Assembly (NCBI GenBank): GCA_030145625.1
Contig: JAQYVF010000050.1
Span: 1 to 34,479 of the forward strand
Source of the DNA: Desulfocapsa sp.
Lineage (GTDB): Bacteria; Desulfobacterota; Desulfobulbia; Desulfobulbales; Desulfocapsaceae
Length of the DNA: 34,479 nt
Reading direction: 5' to 3'
The notes beneath the pieces were generated by a model. That model was not told the origin of the DNA. It did not search any database and worked only from the letters and a program-made list of their open reading frames with translations. Shown piece by piece: positions 9,009 through 17,658 of the stretch. How positions within the stretch are numbered: position 1 is the first letter of the stretch; each line of letters begins with the position of its first letter. Both the position numbers and the translations under genes were made by a program.

Positions 9009-11153
9009 TTATAGTGTGGGGAACAGTGCCTGCATCTGCGTCTTCATAGTCGGGCTTAATTGCTTGAACAGTTGGGCATTGTACGAGGCATTGTATGGGA
9101 CTCCGTATGTGGTCATGTCAACATACTCAATAGTCGGATCAGTGAAAGTGATTGGTGGTGTTGCAGTATGATCAGGTGTGCCTTGTGGCCGACTCGGGTC
9201 TATACTTGGAAGTGATATAGCTGTACCCGGCTGTATATCATAATTTACACTATTCACGGTTAAGTTCTGCTGAACTATCTGCTGCGTCGCGATCGCATAT
9301 TTTCGTGATGTTGCCGCGGGCGAACCCTCTGCAACTGCCGGATCAACGTTGACCGTCTCGATGGAGATGCTGTAGTCACTGTTCAGGTAGATCTCGAATG
9401 TACGAAACTGCTGCGGAAAGTCATGCAGCGATGAGGTCTCCACCTGCCAGAAACCACTTTCTGGAGTTGTATCGTGGAGGGTAGGCGACTTGAAAGCCTT
9501 AACAGTATTGAGATGACGATGACCGGCTATCCACATCAGCAGGTTCGGTGTTTCCCAGAGTTTTTGCACCAGCCCTGCCAGGTCTACGGCATTCTGGACA
9601 TCAGTAGACGCATCACCAAGGGGTTGTTTCGGAACCTCAGTACTAGTACTACTCATGTTGCCACCAAGCCACCATTCGGTCTCGGCAGCAATATTGACCA
9701 CAGCAATCGGGATATGTGCCGCAATAATCATCAACTGATTGGCAGCCTGACCGTCTGCAAGTTCGGCTTGCAGCCAGGCCCATCGTGCCTCATCAAGAAA
9801 TCCGTGACCGTGAATATCCACAGATTCGTCATCTTCCCGCTGGGTGTCATCCAGCACAATAACCTTAAGCGGTATATCTGACTTGGGCACAAAACTGTAA
9901 CAGGCAAATCCGGCTTTATCGTTTTCCGGGACCAGATGAAAATTTGGATTGGATGCAACCAGGTTGAAACCGTGTCCAACCGGACCTGTGGTTGTCTTAA
10001 AAAATTCCTGGATCCATTCCGTTCTCAGCAGGGACCGGCGATTGGGGTCAGCAGCAACCTTTGTTTGAGGAATGGGGGGATTATCAACAGACCCATAATT
10101 GATAATGGTACCGTATGGGGTTGAACCATCAATGACACCCGCATAAAATCGTGGGGTACTGTTCTTCAGATTTTCCACGCTGAACATGGCCGGGAAGGTT
10201 GAACCGTACGGGACGAGAAAATCCGGGACGGACCAGACAGTATCGCTGAGAAAGGAATCGCTGAGAAAGGTATCCGCAGGCCAGTTTGCATAGGGAGGGA
10301 ACGAACCCAGCAAAAAGTGGTCATGGTTGCCGATGGCCTGATAGAAAGGGATCGATTTATTCAGTCCCGCAGCCTGGAACGGTTTTTGATAATCGATGGT
10401 CTTGGCACCAAGATGGGCGCCGGAGCTTGGGGTGATGACCTTGCCGTCAATAACGTCAATATACCATCTGAGTTCGTTGTACGATGTACAGTTACAGGTG
10501 TCGCCCAGAGAGATGAAAAAATCAAAGGGGTTTTTCTTGTGCAGGGCATTTGCCGTCTGAATGGCGGCATCCAGAACATGGGTTGTGTACATCATGATCG
10601 GCGAATAAATAGACGTATTAGCCCCGGAAAATTTTTGATCATATTGCTGGAGGTAGATGAACGAGTTTGGTGCCTCCTTGTCCGTGATATGGATATCGGT
10701 CATGGCAAAAAAGTTCAGGAGTTTTGTCGCTTTTGTGACTGAAGTGGGATTAAAGTCGTTCGGCATGATATCCGTCCGCTGTTTTATCGGGAGACCCCAG
10801 TCTATATACTCCCATATCCCATAGCCTCTACTGTCATATTCTGGAACTCTGTAAAGTTCAGTAATCGCGAGACCGGGACTGCCATTGGGGCTGAGAGCAG
10901 GGGTAGAAGCAGGATCATTGGGAGGAAGATCACCCAGAATATATGGAAATGAGATCATTCTCTCAGCCGTGGTCTTAACCGTGGAATCAATCGGATACCT
11001 TTGTTTTGTGCGGCTCAGGAGAAAAAGAGAACCCTGATCCAGCGGGGCAAACGAGGCGAAAGACATATATGTAGTTGTGCCGGCGAAATATTTTACAAAC
11101 TGCCGCCGGGTTAATTTATTGCTCTTTTTTGTATCATCGTTGACGTTTATCAC
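9009..11153 (-). CDS. Tat-exported metallophosphoesterase (TIGR03768 / RPA4764-like)
   Basis: This is a 714-residue protein with a GTG start at 11153, preceded by AGGAG 6 nt upstream. The N-terminus has a twin-arginine signal (KLTRRQFVKYF), so export in folded form is expected. Calcineurin-like metal-binding motifs are spread over the sequence with long insertions: TDIHITD, SLGDTCN, GNHDH, a histidine in IIAAHIP and AGHRHLN. This layout fits the TIGR03768 group of secreted metallophosphoesterases. The substrate is unknown. It is transcribed towards the cytochrome operon and appears monocistronic. Confidence 0.87.
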   Translation of the reverse strand: MINVNDDTKKSNKLTRRQFVKYFAGTTTYMSFASFAPLDQGSLFLLSRTKQRYPIDSTVKTTAERMISFPYILGDLPPNDPASTPALSPNGSPGLAITELYRVPEYDSRGYGIWEYIDWGLPIKQRTDIMPNDFNPTSVTKATKLLNFFAMTDIHITDKEAPNSFIYLQQYDQKFSGANTSIYSPIMMYTTHVLDAAIQTANALHKKNPFDFFISLGDTCNCTSYNELRWYIDVIDGKVITPSSGAHLGAKTIDYQKPFQAAGLNKSIPFYQAIGNHDHFLLGSFPPYANWPADTFLSDSFLSDTVWSVPDFLVPYGSTFPAMFSVENLKNSTPRFYAGVIDGSTPYGTIINYGSVDNPPIPQTKVAADPNRRSLLRTEWIQEFFKTTTGPVGHGFNLVASNPNFHLVPENDKAGFACYSFVPKSDIPLKVIVLDDTQREDDESVDIHGHGFLDEARWAWLQAELADGQAANQLMIIAAHIPIAVVNIAAETEWWLGGNMSSTSTEVPKQPLGDASTDVQNAVDLAGLVQKLWETPNLLMWIAGHRHLNTVKAFKSPTLHDTTPESGFWQVETSSLHDFPQQFRTFEIYLNSDYSISIETVNVDPAVAEGSPAATSRKYAIATQQIVQQNLTVNSVNYDIQPGTAISLPSIDPSRPQGTPDHTATPPITFTDPTIEYVDMTTYGVPYNASYNAQLFKQLSPTMKTQMQALFPTL

Positions 11154-11591
11154 AATATTCTCCTAAAATTTGACTACAGAGTCACATCTTTCCCATTTCT
11201 AAGGAATTGATGCATGCCATGTAGAAATGCTATGCTCAATAATTTTATTTATCAATTAAATTTTGTGAATACATCATGATCAATAATCCGTATAATTCAG
11301 TGCTGCTGCTGTGGGCATACAATATTCAGCAATATTCAGGGACATATACCAGCTTCCTGTTGAATGCACCTCACCTTAACTCACCGTCGACCTGGAAAAA
11401 AATAGGGTCATGTCTCCGGTAATTTCATTGGACTGTTAATGTCAGTCGGCAATAGTGGAGATCAGTTTGGAAGAGCTGGTCAAATAACCAATAGCGCAAG
11501 CGTGACATCCTTTTCAGTCCCCTTTTTCATGTGGCCGTCAATCATGCATTTTTATAGACACAAAAGAGCAGTGGCTATATATTGTTGCGCC
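11154..11591. other. intergenic region with a 10-bp tandem repeat
   Basis: This 438-bp AT-rich gap lies between the metallophosphoesterase start and the sensor-kinase end. It should contain the metallophosphoesterase promoter. A perfect tandem duplication CAATATTCAG occupies 11320-11329 and 11330-11339, with a related TATAATTCAG at 11291-11300. No gene is supported here. Confidence 0.45.
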
Positions 11592-13140
11592 TTAACGTTG
11601 AGGGGTATTTTTGACAGACATGCTAATTGTCACTGCAAACCCGGAGGGTTGACAGTTTCTTGCCGTGACAGTTCCCTGACAGGTCTCAATGCAGGTTTTT
11701 ACTATAGCAAGTCCAAGACCGACTCCGCCTGAGTCTCTGTCCCTGGCAGGTTCAGGACGAAAAAACGGTTCAAAAAGCTGGTTGACGAGGTCTTCCCGCA
11801 CACCTGGTCCGGCATCTCGAACCTCTATTATAACTTTATCTCGTTTCTTTTTGGCGGATAAGTATATCGGTCCGGTATCTGCGGCATATCGCACACTATT
11901 TCTGATAAGATTGGCCAAAGCACGGGACAGGAGTTCCGGGTCGGCTATGACCCTGATTTCCGGTTCAATTCGGGTGATGAGTTCTAAGTTGGGGGGGCAG
12001 TTCACGTTGCACCGCCTTTTGGACCACTGGTAAAAGTTCTATGAACTCCAAACGTACTTTTTCCTGATTCATTGCTGCTTGAGAAAAAGAGAGTAATTCG
12101 TTGACCAGGTTCGACATGTGTGCCACATCCTCCATGACATCGGCCACCCGTTCCTGGTTCTTTTTGTCCACCCGTTGTTCCAGGATGCCAAGTCCCAGCT
12201 GAATACGAGCAATGGGAGAGCCAAGTTCATGCGCAACATCTCCCAGAAATCTTTTCTGACCCTTGACGAAACCATGGAGGCGCGAAGTCATATTGTTGAT
12301 TGCGCCTCCGAGGCGACCAATTTCGTCCCTGCGCAGTTCTTTAGTTTGTACATCAAACTTTCCGCGGGCGATTTCTTCAGCCACGCAGGTCATGCGGGCA
12401 AGTGGCCGGGTAATATGCCGGACAAACGGTATCCATAGCACTACAGATATCAAGATTATCACAGCAGCAACAATCATCCATGGCAGGGGGTCAAAGAAAA
12501 ACCCGTTTCCTGTTATGGAACTTGAGACGGCCAGAAGCATGGCCAAGCGTGGTGGATCTGTCGGTTCCAGGACTACCGGTATCCAGATACCTGTCCAGTA
12601 ACGGGTGGGATTTGTGGTTCGCATCATGAACCTGGATTCGGAGTCGTGCTTCTGGTGGTTCCTCTTTGCCTCCCTGTTTTCGGACTTGTAATCCCGATCG
12701 TGATCCTGCTTGTCACGTAAATGATGATTCGGCCCTTCTTCAAAATAGCGTTGTTCGTGCCTGAGTCGCTGAGAAAAGTTTTCCAGTGGCGGCTTTGCCG
12801 GGCGGGTGAGCATGGCCTTTTCGAAAACTACTGCTGGGATAGAAAGATCGGTTGGCGACATCTGTACGCCGTTTTTGAACACCAGGGCGAAGTCAACCTG
12901 GTAGATATTGCCGTGACGGATGAGTACCTCGGACCAGTCAGTTTTGGGCAGCCGGTTCAGGTCGTGCGTAATGAGCTTTCCTGCGATTTGTATTCGGTCT
13001 GAAGCCTGACGGCCAAGGAGGGCATGTAGGTCGATATGGGATTGGAAGGAAAAGAATATGACCAGTACCGAGGCCACAAGTACCAGATTGAGAAAGGCCC
13101 AGAGGAGAATTTTGGCGAATAAGGAGGAAAAGAGTCTCAT
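11592..13140 (-). pseudogene. CpxA-like sensor histidine kinase, frameshifted at a C7 run
   Basis: Two frames together encode one histidine kinase. The first (13140 to the stop at 11965) has a membrane segment, a periplasmic domain, a second membrane segment (near residues 218-240), HAMP, and the H-box AHELGSPIARIQ near residue 305. The second (about 12005 to 11592) carries the ATPase domain: LIRNSVRYA, DAGPGV, FEPFFR and GVGLGLAIV. They separate at seven C's on the coding strand (G's at 11991-11997). Six C's would restore ELPPNLELITRIEP and a 515-residue protein. The periplasmic domain has an insertion rich in His, Asp, Glu and Arg (about residues 127-170), possibly metal-sensing. The start overlaps the regulator stop (ATGA). 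This could be a real mutation, phase variation or a base-call error. Confidence 0.85.
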
Positions 13141-13847
13141 GATTCCAGTTTGTCCGGAGTGCAGAACATATAGCCTGCTGTGCGTACGGTTTTGATAAAT
13201 TTAGGTTGGCGGGGATTGTCTCCCAACTTGCGTCGAAGTGACGAGATGTGGACATCAATCGAACGGTCAAAGATTTCATAACATCGGCCAGCCGTGGCTT
13301 CCAGAAGTTGATCCCTGGTCAGTATCCGTCCGGCAGCTTTGGCCAGACAGAGCAGTAAATCAAACTCTATGGGAGTTAGAGACAGTACTTCCATTTCTAA
13401 GCGGACTGTTCGCGAGGCCTGATTGATGGATAAATCCCCCAGCATCAGCAGAGGAAGGTCAGTGGCTGCGATGGTGGGTTGCTTAGTTTTGTTGTGTCGA
13501 CGCGTCACGGCCCGCAGGCGTGCCAGAAGTTCACGGGTGGAGAAGGTCTTTGGGAGATAATCATCAGCCCCCAATTCCAGACCGACTATCCTATCGGTTT
13601 CGTCTCCACGGGCGGTTAGCATTAAAACAGGAATGTCCGATTCTCGACGCAGTTTTTTGAGCACTTCAAAACCATCCATTTCGGGCATCATGACATCAAG
13701 TATTATGACATCAAAGCGACCGGAACATGCCTTGTGCAATCCTTCGCTACCAGTGTGAGCACTCTCAACAACATAGTCCATAGGTTGCAGGTAATCTCTT
13801 ACCAGGCGGCATAATTTTTTGTCATCATCGATAATAAGGACTTTCAT
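13137..13847 (-). CDS. OmpR/CpxR-family response regulator
   Basis: The 236-residue protein has a receiver domain (acidic IDDD near residue 7, phosphoacceptor in ILDVMMPEMDGFE) and a winged-helix output domain with LTPIEFDLLLCLAKAAGRILTR and the closing SSLRRKLGDNP...IKTVRTAGYMF. The usual K-P-F near the end of the receiver is K-T-F (YLPKTFSTREL). It overlaps the kinase start by 4 bp, so the two are translationally coupled. It is divergent from a Spy/CpxP-like gene, and the shared control region has repeated TTTACA sites; by analogy with CpxR it probably controls that gene and itself. Confidence 0.93.
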   Translation of the reverse strand: MKVLIIDDDKKLCRLVRDYLQPMDYVVESAHTGSEGLHKACSGRFDVIILDVMMPEMDGFEVLKKLRRESDIPVLMLTARGDETDRIVGLELGADDYLPKTFSTRELLARLRAVTRRHNKTKQPTIAATDLPLLMLGDLSINQASRTVRLEMEVLSLTPIEFDLLLCLAKAAGRILTRDQLLEATAGRCYEIFDRSIDVHISSLRRKLGDNPRQPKFIKTVRTAGYMFCTPDKLES

Positions 13848-13955
13848 TCAGGATAATAGGTCTGTGGCATATGGCCTGATTTTCTCGCGCATCTTCTCTG
13901 AGTGCATTATTGCTCTCTCTCATTGTTCATGTTCCGAGACCTTGAAGCAATGCCT

Positions 13956-14006
13956 TTTACAATAGCTTTACAATATATCCCTATTCGCATCATAAAATCT
14001 TTACAT
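13956..14006. promoter_or_regulatory. phased TTTACA repeats, putative CpxR-like operator
   Basis: TTTACAAT occurs at 13956-13963 and 13967-13974, exactly 11 bp apart, and TTTACAT recurs at 14000-14006, 33 bp further on. On the other strand this reads GTAAA-N6-GTAAA, close to the E. coli CpxR box GTAAA-N5-GTAAA. A TATAGT at 14015-14020 could be the -10 element of the Spy-like gene, with no good -35, as expected for an activated promoter. The sequence repeats are observed; the binding protein is inferred. Confidence 0.6.
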
Positions 14007-14075
14007 CCCTCCTGTATAGTTTTTTCAAGAACGAGGAATAATTCCTCAAAAAAAATAAACATAAGGAGGTTTACG

Positions 14076-14606
14076 ATGGAATCAAATGGCAAACACAAGT
14101 TGGTAAGATATGCAGTTGTTCTCCTGGTTACAATTTTTCTGGTACCCTCATTTGCAGGAGCTCGTATGCATGGTGATGGCATGCCGGACAGGGAGAGCAA
14201 CATGAAAAAACATGCAATGCTCCATTATGGCATCTGGCGTAATAGTACTATGGTCAAGAGTCTGGGGCTTACAGATCAACAGGTTCAGCAGTTTAAGGAT
14301 GCTGAATTTTCCGAGCGTGAAAAAGGACTTGCTTTGAAAGCGCAGCTCGACATGCTGCGCCTGCAGATGAATAAAGCATTTGCTGAGGAGAGTCCTGATG
14401 AGGCGGCTGTACTTATGCTTGCCTCACAGGTCGCTGATCTGCAAGGGCAACTTTCTATCCTAAAAATCAAATCGCGTTTGACAATGGAAAAGTTGCTGAA
14501 TGCAGAGCAACGACAAAAGCTGAAGACAGAATATGACGGGCATCATGGTAGACGAGACTATGATTCCCATCATTCCATCCACGGTGGACCTGAAACAAAT
14601 AGATAA
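14076..14606 (+). CDS. Spy/CpxP/ZraP-like periplasmic LTxxQ protein
   Basis: The ATG at 14076 follows AGGAGG by 6 nt and starts a signal peptide (hydrophobic core VVLLVTIFLVPSFAGA), so upstream in-frame ATGs are rejected. The mature protein of about 145 residues is mostly helical, with LGLTDQQVQQFKDAE and a later LLNAEQRQKLK, the LTxxQ signature of Spy, CpxP and ZraP. The C-terminus is His-rich (HHGRRDYDSHHSIHGG), suggesting metal binding. The family acts as periplasmic chaperones and as inhibitors of Cpx-type sensors. Divergence from a Cpx-like regulator/kinase pair supports the same role. Confidence 0.88.
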   Translation: MESNGKHKLVRYAVVLLVTIFLVPSFAGARMHGDGMPDRESNMKKHAMLHYGIWRNSTMVKSLGLTDQQVQQFKDAEFSEREKGLALKAQLDMLRLQMNKAFAEESPDEAAVLMLASQVADLQGQLSILKIKSRLTMEKLLNAEQRQKLKTEYDGHHGRRDYDSHHSIHGGPETNR

Positions 14607-14636
14607 TATAGAGCATACAGGATGGAGTAATCCCTA

Positions 14637-14672
14637 CTTTGCAGCTTGCTTTTGACTGGGCAGGCTGCAAAG
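14637..14672 (+). terminator. intercistronic hairpin after the Spy-like gene
   Basis: CTTTGCAGC (14637-14645) pairs perfectly with GCTGCAAAG (14664-14672), and inner bases extend the stem. No T-tract follows, so this may be an RNA-processing or attenuating hairpin rather than a full intrinsic terminator. Confidence 0.4.
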
Positions 14673-14704
14673 CTGATGCATTAATCTTTAAAGGATGAAT
14701 TGTA

Positions 14705-15058
14705 ATGAAAATACATTCTCATAAAACATGGTTGTCACCTTGTGTTGCCATAAGCTTTATCATTGTTGTCCTGACAGGACTTTTGATGTTTTTTCACCTT
14801 GAAAACGGATATCTGAAAAATCTCCATGAATGGATCGGTCTTCTTTTTGGGGTGGCAGGTATCGTTCATCTGCTAATGAACTGGCCTTTGTTTGTTTCAT
14901 ATTTAAAGAAACGAGGTGCTCTACTTTCAGTTATGTCGGTTGTGTTTCTCTCAATGCTTTGCCTGCTCAATGGCAACAGTGCTCAACATGAGCAAGGTCT
15001 GCATGGAAAATATCAATCGCATGGCCTGCAGCAACATGGCAAAAGCTTCAGGAATTGA
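14705..15058 (+). CDS. DUF4405-like small membrane protein
   Basis: This is a 117-residue protein with three membrane helices. The first is LSPCVAISFIIVVLTGLLMFF; the second is LHEWIGLLFGVAGIVHLLMNW, with two conserved histidines (LHEW and IVHLLMNW) like heme-ligating histidines of DUF4405 and small cytochrome-b-like proteins. The tail is His/Gln-rich and probably periplasmic. An AAAGGATG stretch upstream serves as ribosome binding site. It lies 98 bp after the Spy-like gene on the same strand and may share its regulation. Confidence 0.75.
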   Translation: MKIHSHKTWLSPCVAISFIIVVLTGLLMFFHLENGYLKNLHEWIGLLFGVAGIVHLLMNWPLFVSYLKKRGALLSVMSVVFLSMLCLLNGNSAQHEQGLHGKYQSHGLQQHGKSFRN

Positions 15059-15313
15059 AAAGGTAAGGTTAAGGAATGATCAGTTGTAAAAGCGTATGTT
15101 TTTAGTGTGTTCAGAAACAATAAAAACCAAAGCAAGTAGATATCGTGTTGATACAAAAGAAACAGAAGGCAGATGAAAAGTACTATATGAAAAATCATCG
15201 GTAACAACCAGTGACAGAATTGAAAATCTGAACCTTTCACAATTCCTTCCTCGGGCAAAGTCCTTTTCTTTAAAATGTTTTCTGATTACGTATGAAGCTC
15301 AGCCATTTTTTTC

Positions 15314-15376
15314 GTCATTCCCGCGGGAAGCTAGGAGCTTGGCATGTGGCTGGATCCCCGCCTACGCGGGAATGAC
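15314..15376. repeat. REP-like palindromic repeat (GTCATTCCCGCG family)
   Basis: Perfect 12-bp arms, GTCATTCCCGCG (15314-15325) and CGCGGGAATGAC (15365-15376), enclose a partly self-complementary centre with AGCTAGGAGCT and GGATCCCCGCCT. Such elements are dispersed in many bacterial genomes and are probably mobilised in trans. It lies in the 507-bp gap between the convergent DUF4405 and SulP genes, in which I see no gene. Confidence 0.8.
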
Positions 15377-15565
15377 ATTTCTGGGTGCAATCGTTTTTAT
15401 ATTTTTATCAGTAGGTTCTGCTTTGTATGTATGGGGTTGGCTGAGCTTTGTACGTAATCAAAAAATGTTTTCGTACTGATTTGAGCCTCACCAAGGTGAG
15501 TCTTTTGTTGGAATGAACGGAGTGCCTGATCCGCAGATGTTTTCTGTGTGTTAAAGTACACCGTT

Positions 15566-17368
15566 TTATACGGTGGCGACTGGGGTTTTCGCCTTCTCCT
15601 GATATTGGCATTCCAGGAATATTTGTTTGGAACAGTTGGCGCAGATCTGCCTATCCAGTTTTCCATAAATGTCGGACAGGGCCTCCTCTTTTGTGTCGTA
15701 TATATAATCTGTTCCGATATCGAGAAGATAGTTGGAAAATCGGAAATGAACACAGACACCTTCTTTGAGATTGTAGAGGTATAACCTGCCTCCTGCCGCT
15801 TCTTTTTCTCTGGCCAGTTGAAGAAGGAATTCCGCTCCGGCCATGTCGATGAAATTAATACCGCTTGCTAGCATCAATAAATGCTTCTGTTCCGGATTAT
15901 TGAACTGCATTTCCTGTAGACGGTCTTTGACATGATTTACGGCTCCGAAATAGAGGGAACCGTCTATGCGTACGATTTTTAACTGAGGGCATTCAGGGAG
16001 CATGGGATCGGATGTAAATGAGCGGTCATCCTGGCGAGGGTCAGGAATTATGGAGAGGATACGCGGGTGGGAGGTACGGTTCAGGTACATGACCAGTGAG
16101 AGGGTAACCCCAAGAAGGATGGCGAATTCCAGTTCCAGAAAGAGGGTGGCAAAAAAGGTGGTTGCCATGATCATGCTTTCCATGCGGCTGGTTTTGAGTA
16201 TTTTAGAAATATGGGTGAAATCGATCAGTCCCCAGGCTACCAGAAAAAGAATGCCGGCCATTGCGGTATTGGGGAGATAAGCTGCCAGAGGGCCGACCAA
16301 GATGACAAGAAAAATGAGCAGGCTTCCGGCAAAGATTGCGGCCATGGGGGTTTTTGCCCCGGCCTGAAAGTTGATTCCGCTTCTGTTGAAAGAGCCGGTT
16401 GCCACGTATCCGGAGAAAAAACAGCCGATAATATTTGACATTCCCTGTCCGATAAATTCCTGGTTGCCGTCCAGATTCTGTCCGGTTCGGTCAGCCAGGG
16501 TGCGGGCAATGGAAATAGCTTCGGTCAGGGCAAAAAGGGTCATCGCCACTGCTGCAGGAGCCAGCATTTTGATATTATGCAGGGTGAAATGGGGGGCTGA
16601 CAGGGGAGGCAGGGTTGCAGGCAGAGCACCCACAGAAGCAATCTGTGTTACTTCGGATCCCAGCGTACGGGTCATGAGCAGGGTGGCAAGGCTGCCTACC
16701 AGCATGGAGATGATCATATAGGGAAATTTGGGCCAGTAGCGCTTGACCAGCAGGCCGGAGAGCAGAGTGATCGTACCTGCGGCAGCGGCATAAAGATTAA
16801 CTTCATCCAGGCGATTGATCACCCCTAGAAGTGTTTCATAAAGATGGTTGCTGCGCGGCAGGGTGAGACCGAGAAAGTGTTTGAGCTGGCTGGCGGCGAT
16901 GAGAATGGCAGCACCGGCAGTGAATCCGACTACAACGGAATGAGAGATGAAATTGACCAGGGCTCCGAAACGAGCCAGGCCCATGCCAAATTGCAGGAGA
17001 CCTACCATCATGGTCAGAGTCAGGGCCAGGGAAACGTATTCTGCAGAGCCGGGAGGAGCATAAGCGCTCAACGATGAGAAAAGGACAATGGATGCAGCGG
17101 TGGTTGGTCCGGAAACCAGGAGCCAGGATGAGCCGAAGAGGGCGGCGATAATGGCCGGTATCATGCCTGCATAAAGACCGTATTGTGGAGGCATTCCGGC
17201 GATTGTGGCAAAAGCTACTCCCTGAGGCAGAGCAACAAAGGCTCCGGTGAGGCCGGCAATCAGATCATCTCGGAAAGTACTGGTTGTGACCCTGGGCCAC
17301 CATTTAAGGAAAGGCATGAAGGTGTTCAGCCTGGCGAATGGCCCTGCTTGAGAGCTTTTTGTATCCAT
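15566..17368 (-). CDS. SulP family anion (sulfate) permease with STAS domain
   Basis: The 600-residue protein has the SulP transport core with about 11-12 membrane segments. Examples are DDLIAGLTGAFVALPQGVAF, the GLYAGMIPAIIAALFGSS loop, and GFTAGAAILIAASQLKHFLG. A STAS domain follows (about 440-545, LKIVRIDGSLYFGAVNHV). SulP proteins import sulfate, bicarbonate or other anions. The C-terminus has an extra cysteine motif, CANCSKQIFLEC, beyond the usual STAS end. In a sulfur-metabolising anaerobe sulfate is a likely substrate, but chloride or bicarbonate cannot be excluded. No strong Shine-Dalgarno is seen at ATG 17368. Confidence 0.92.
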   Translation of the reverse strand: MDTKSSQAGPFARLNTFMPFLKWWPRVTTSTFRDDLIAGLTGAFVALPQGVAFATIAGMPPQYGLYAGMIPAIIAALFGSSWLLVSGPTTAASIVLFSSLSAYAPPGSAEYVSLALTLTMMVGLLQFGMGLARFGALVNFISHSVVVGFTAGAAILIAASQLKHFLGLTLPRSNHLYETLLGVINRLDEVNLYAAAAGTITLLSGLLVKRYWPKFPYMIISMLVGSLATLLMTRTLGSEVTQIASVGALPATLPPLSAPHFTLHNIKMLAPAAVAMTLFALTEAISIARTLADRTGQNLDGNQEFIGQGMSNIIGCFFSGYVATGSFNRSGINFQAGAKTPMAAIFAGSLLIFLVILVGPLAAYLPNTAMAGILFLVAWGLIDFTHISKILKTSRMESMIMATTFFATLFLELEFAILLGVTLSLVMYLNRTSHPRILSIIPDPRQDDRSFTSDPMLPECPQLKIVRIDGSLYFGAVNHVKDRLQEMQFNNPEQKHLLMLASGINFIDMAGAEFLLQLAREKEAAGGRLYLYNLKEGVCVHFRFSNYLLDIGTDYIYDTKEEALSDIYGKLDRQICANCSKQIFLECQYQEKAKTPVATV

Positions 17369-17658
17369 AGTGTTGGTCGGAAGAAGAGAGGTGAAAACTA
17401 TTGATACCGAGGCGGATCATATACAGATGGGGCTTGCCATCGGGAGGAAGAAAAATATTAATTTTTTTTTAATATAACAGAAAAAAGCAGGCTGACACTA
17501 AAGAAATATTCTATTCATGCAAGAGAGACCTGTCCAATTCAACTCACTTCTTTTGCTGGTTCAGTCTGCTGGATTCTGATGGGTTGTGTTTGTAATCCAG
17601 CAGCCTTTCGTTACTCGGCGTAAATCGCTGAAGAAAAAACATCCGGATTATCAATTGG

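Noticed and set aside
13902-14075. extended N-terminus of the Spy-like protein starting at 13902
   Set aside because: It would run through the operator-like repeats and place the signal peptide internally; ATG 14076 has a strong AGGAGG.
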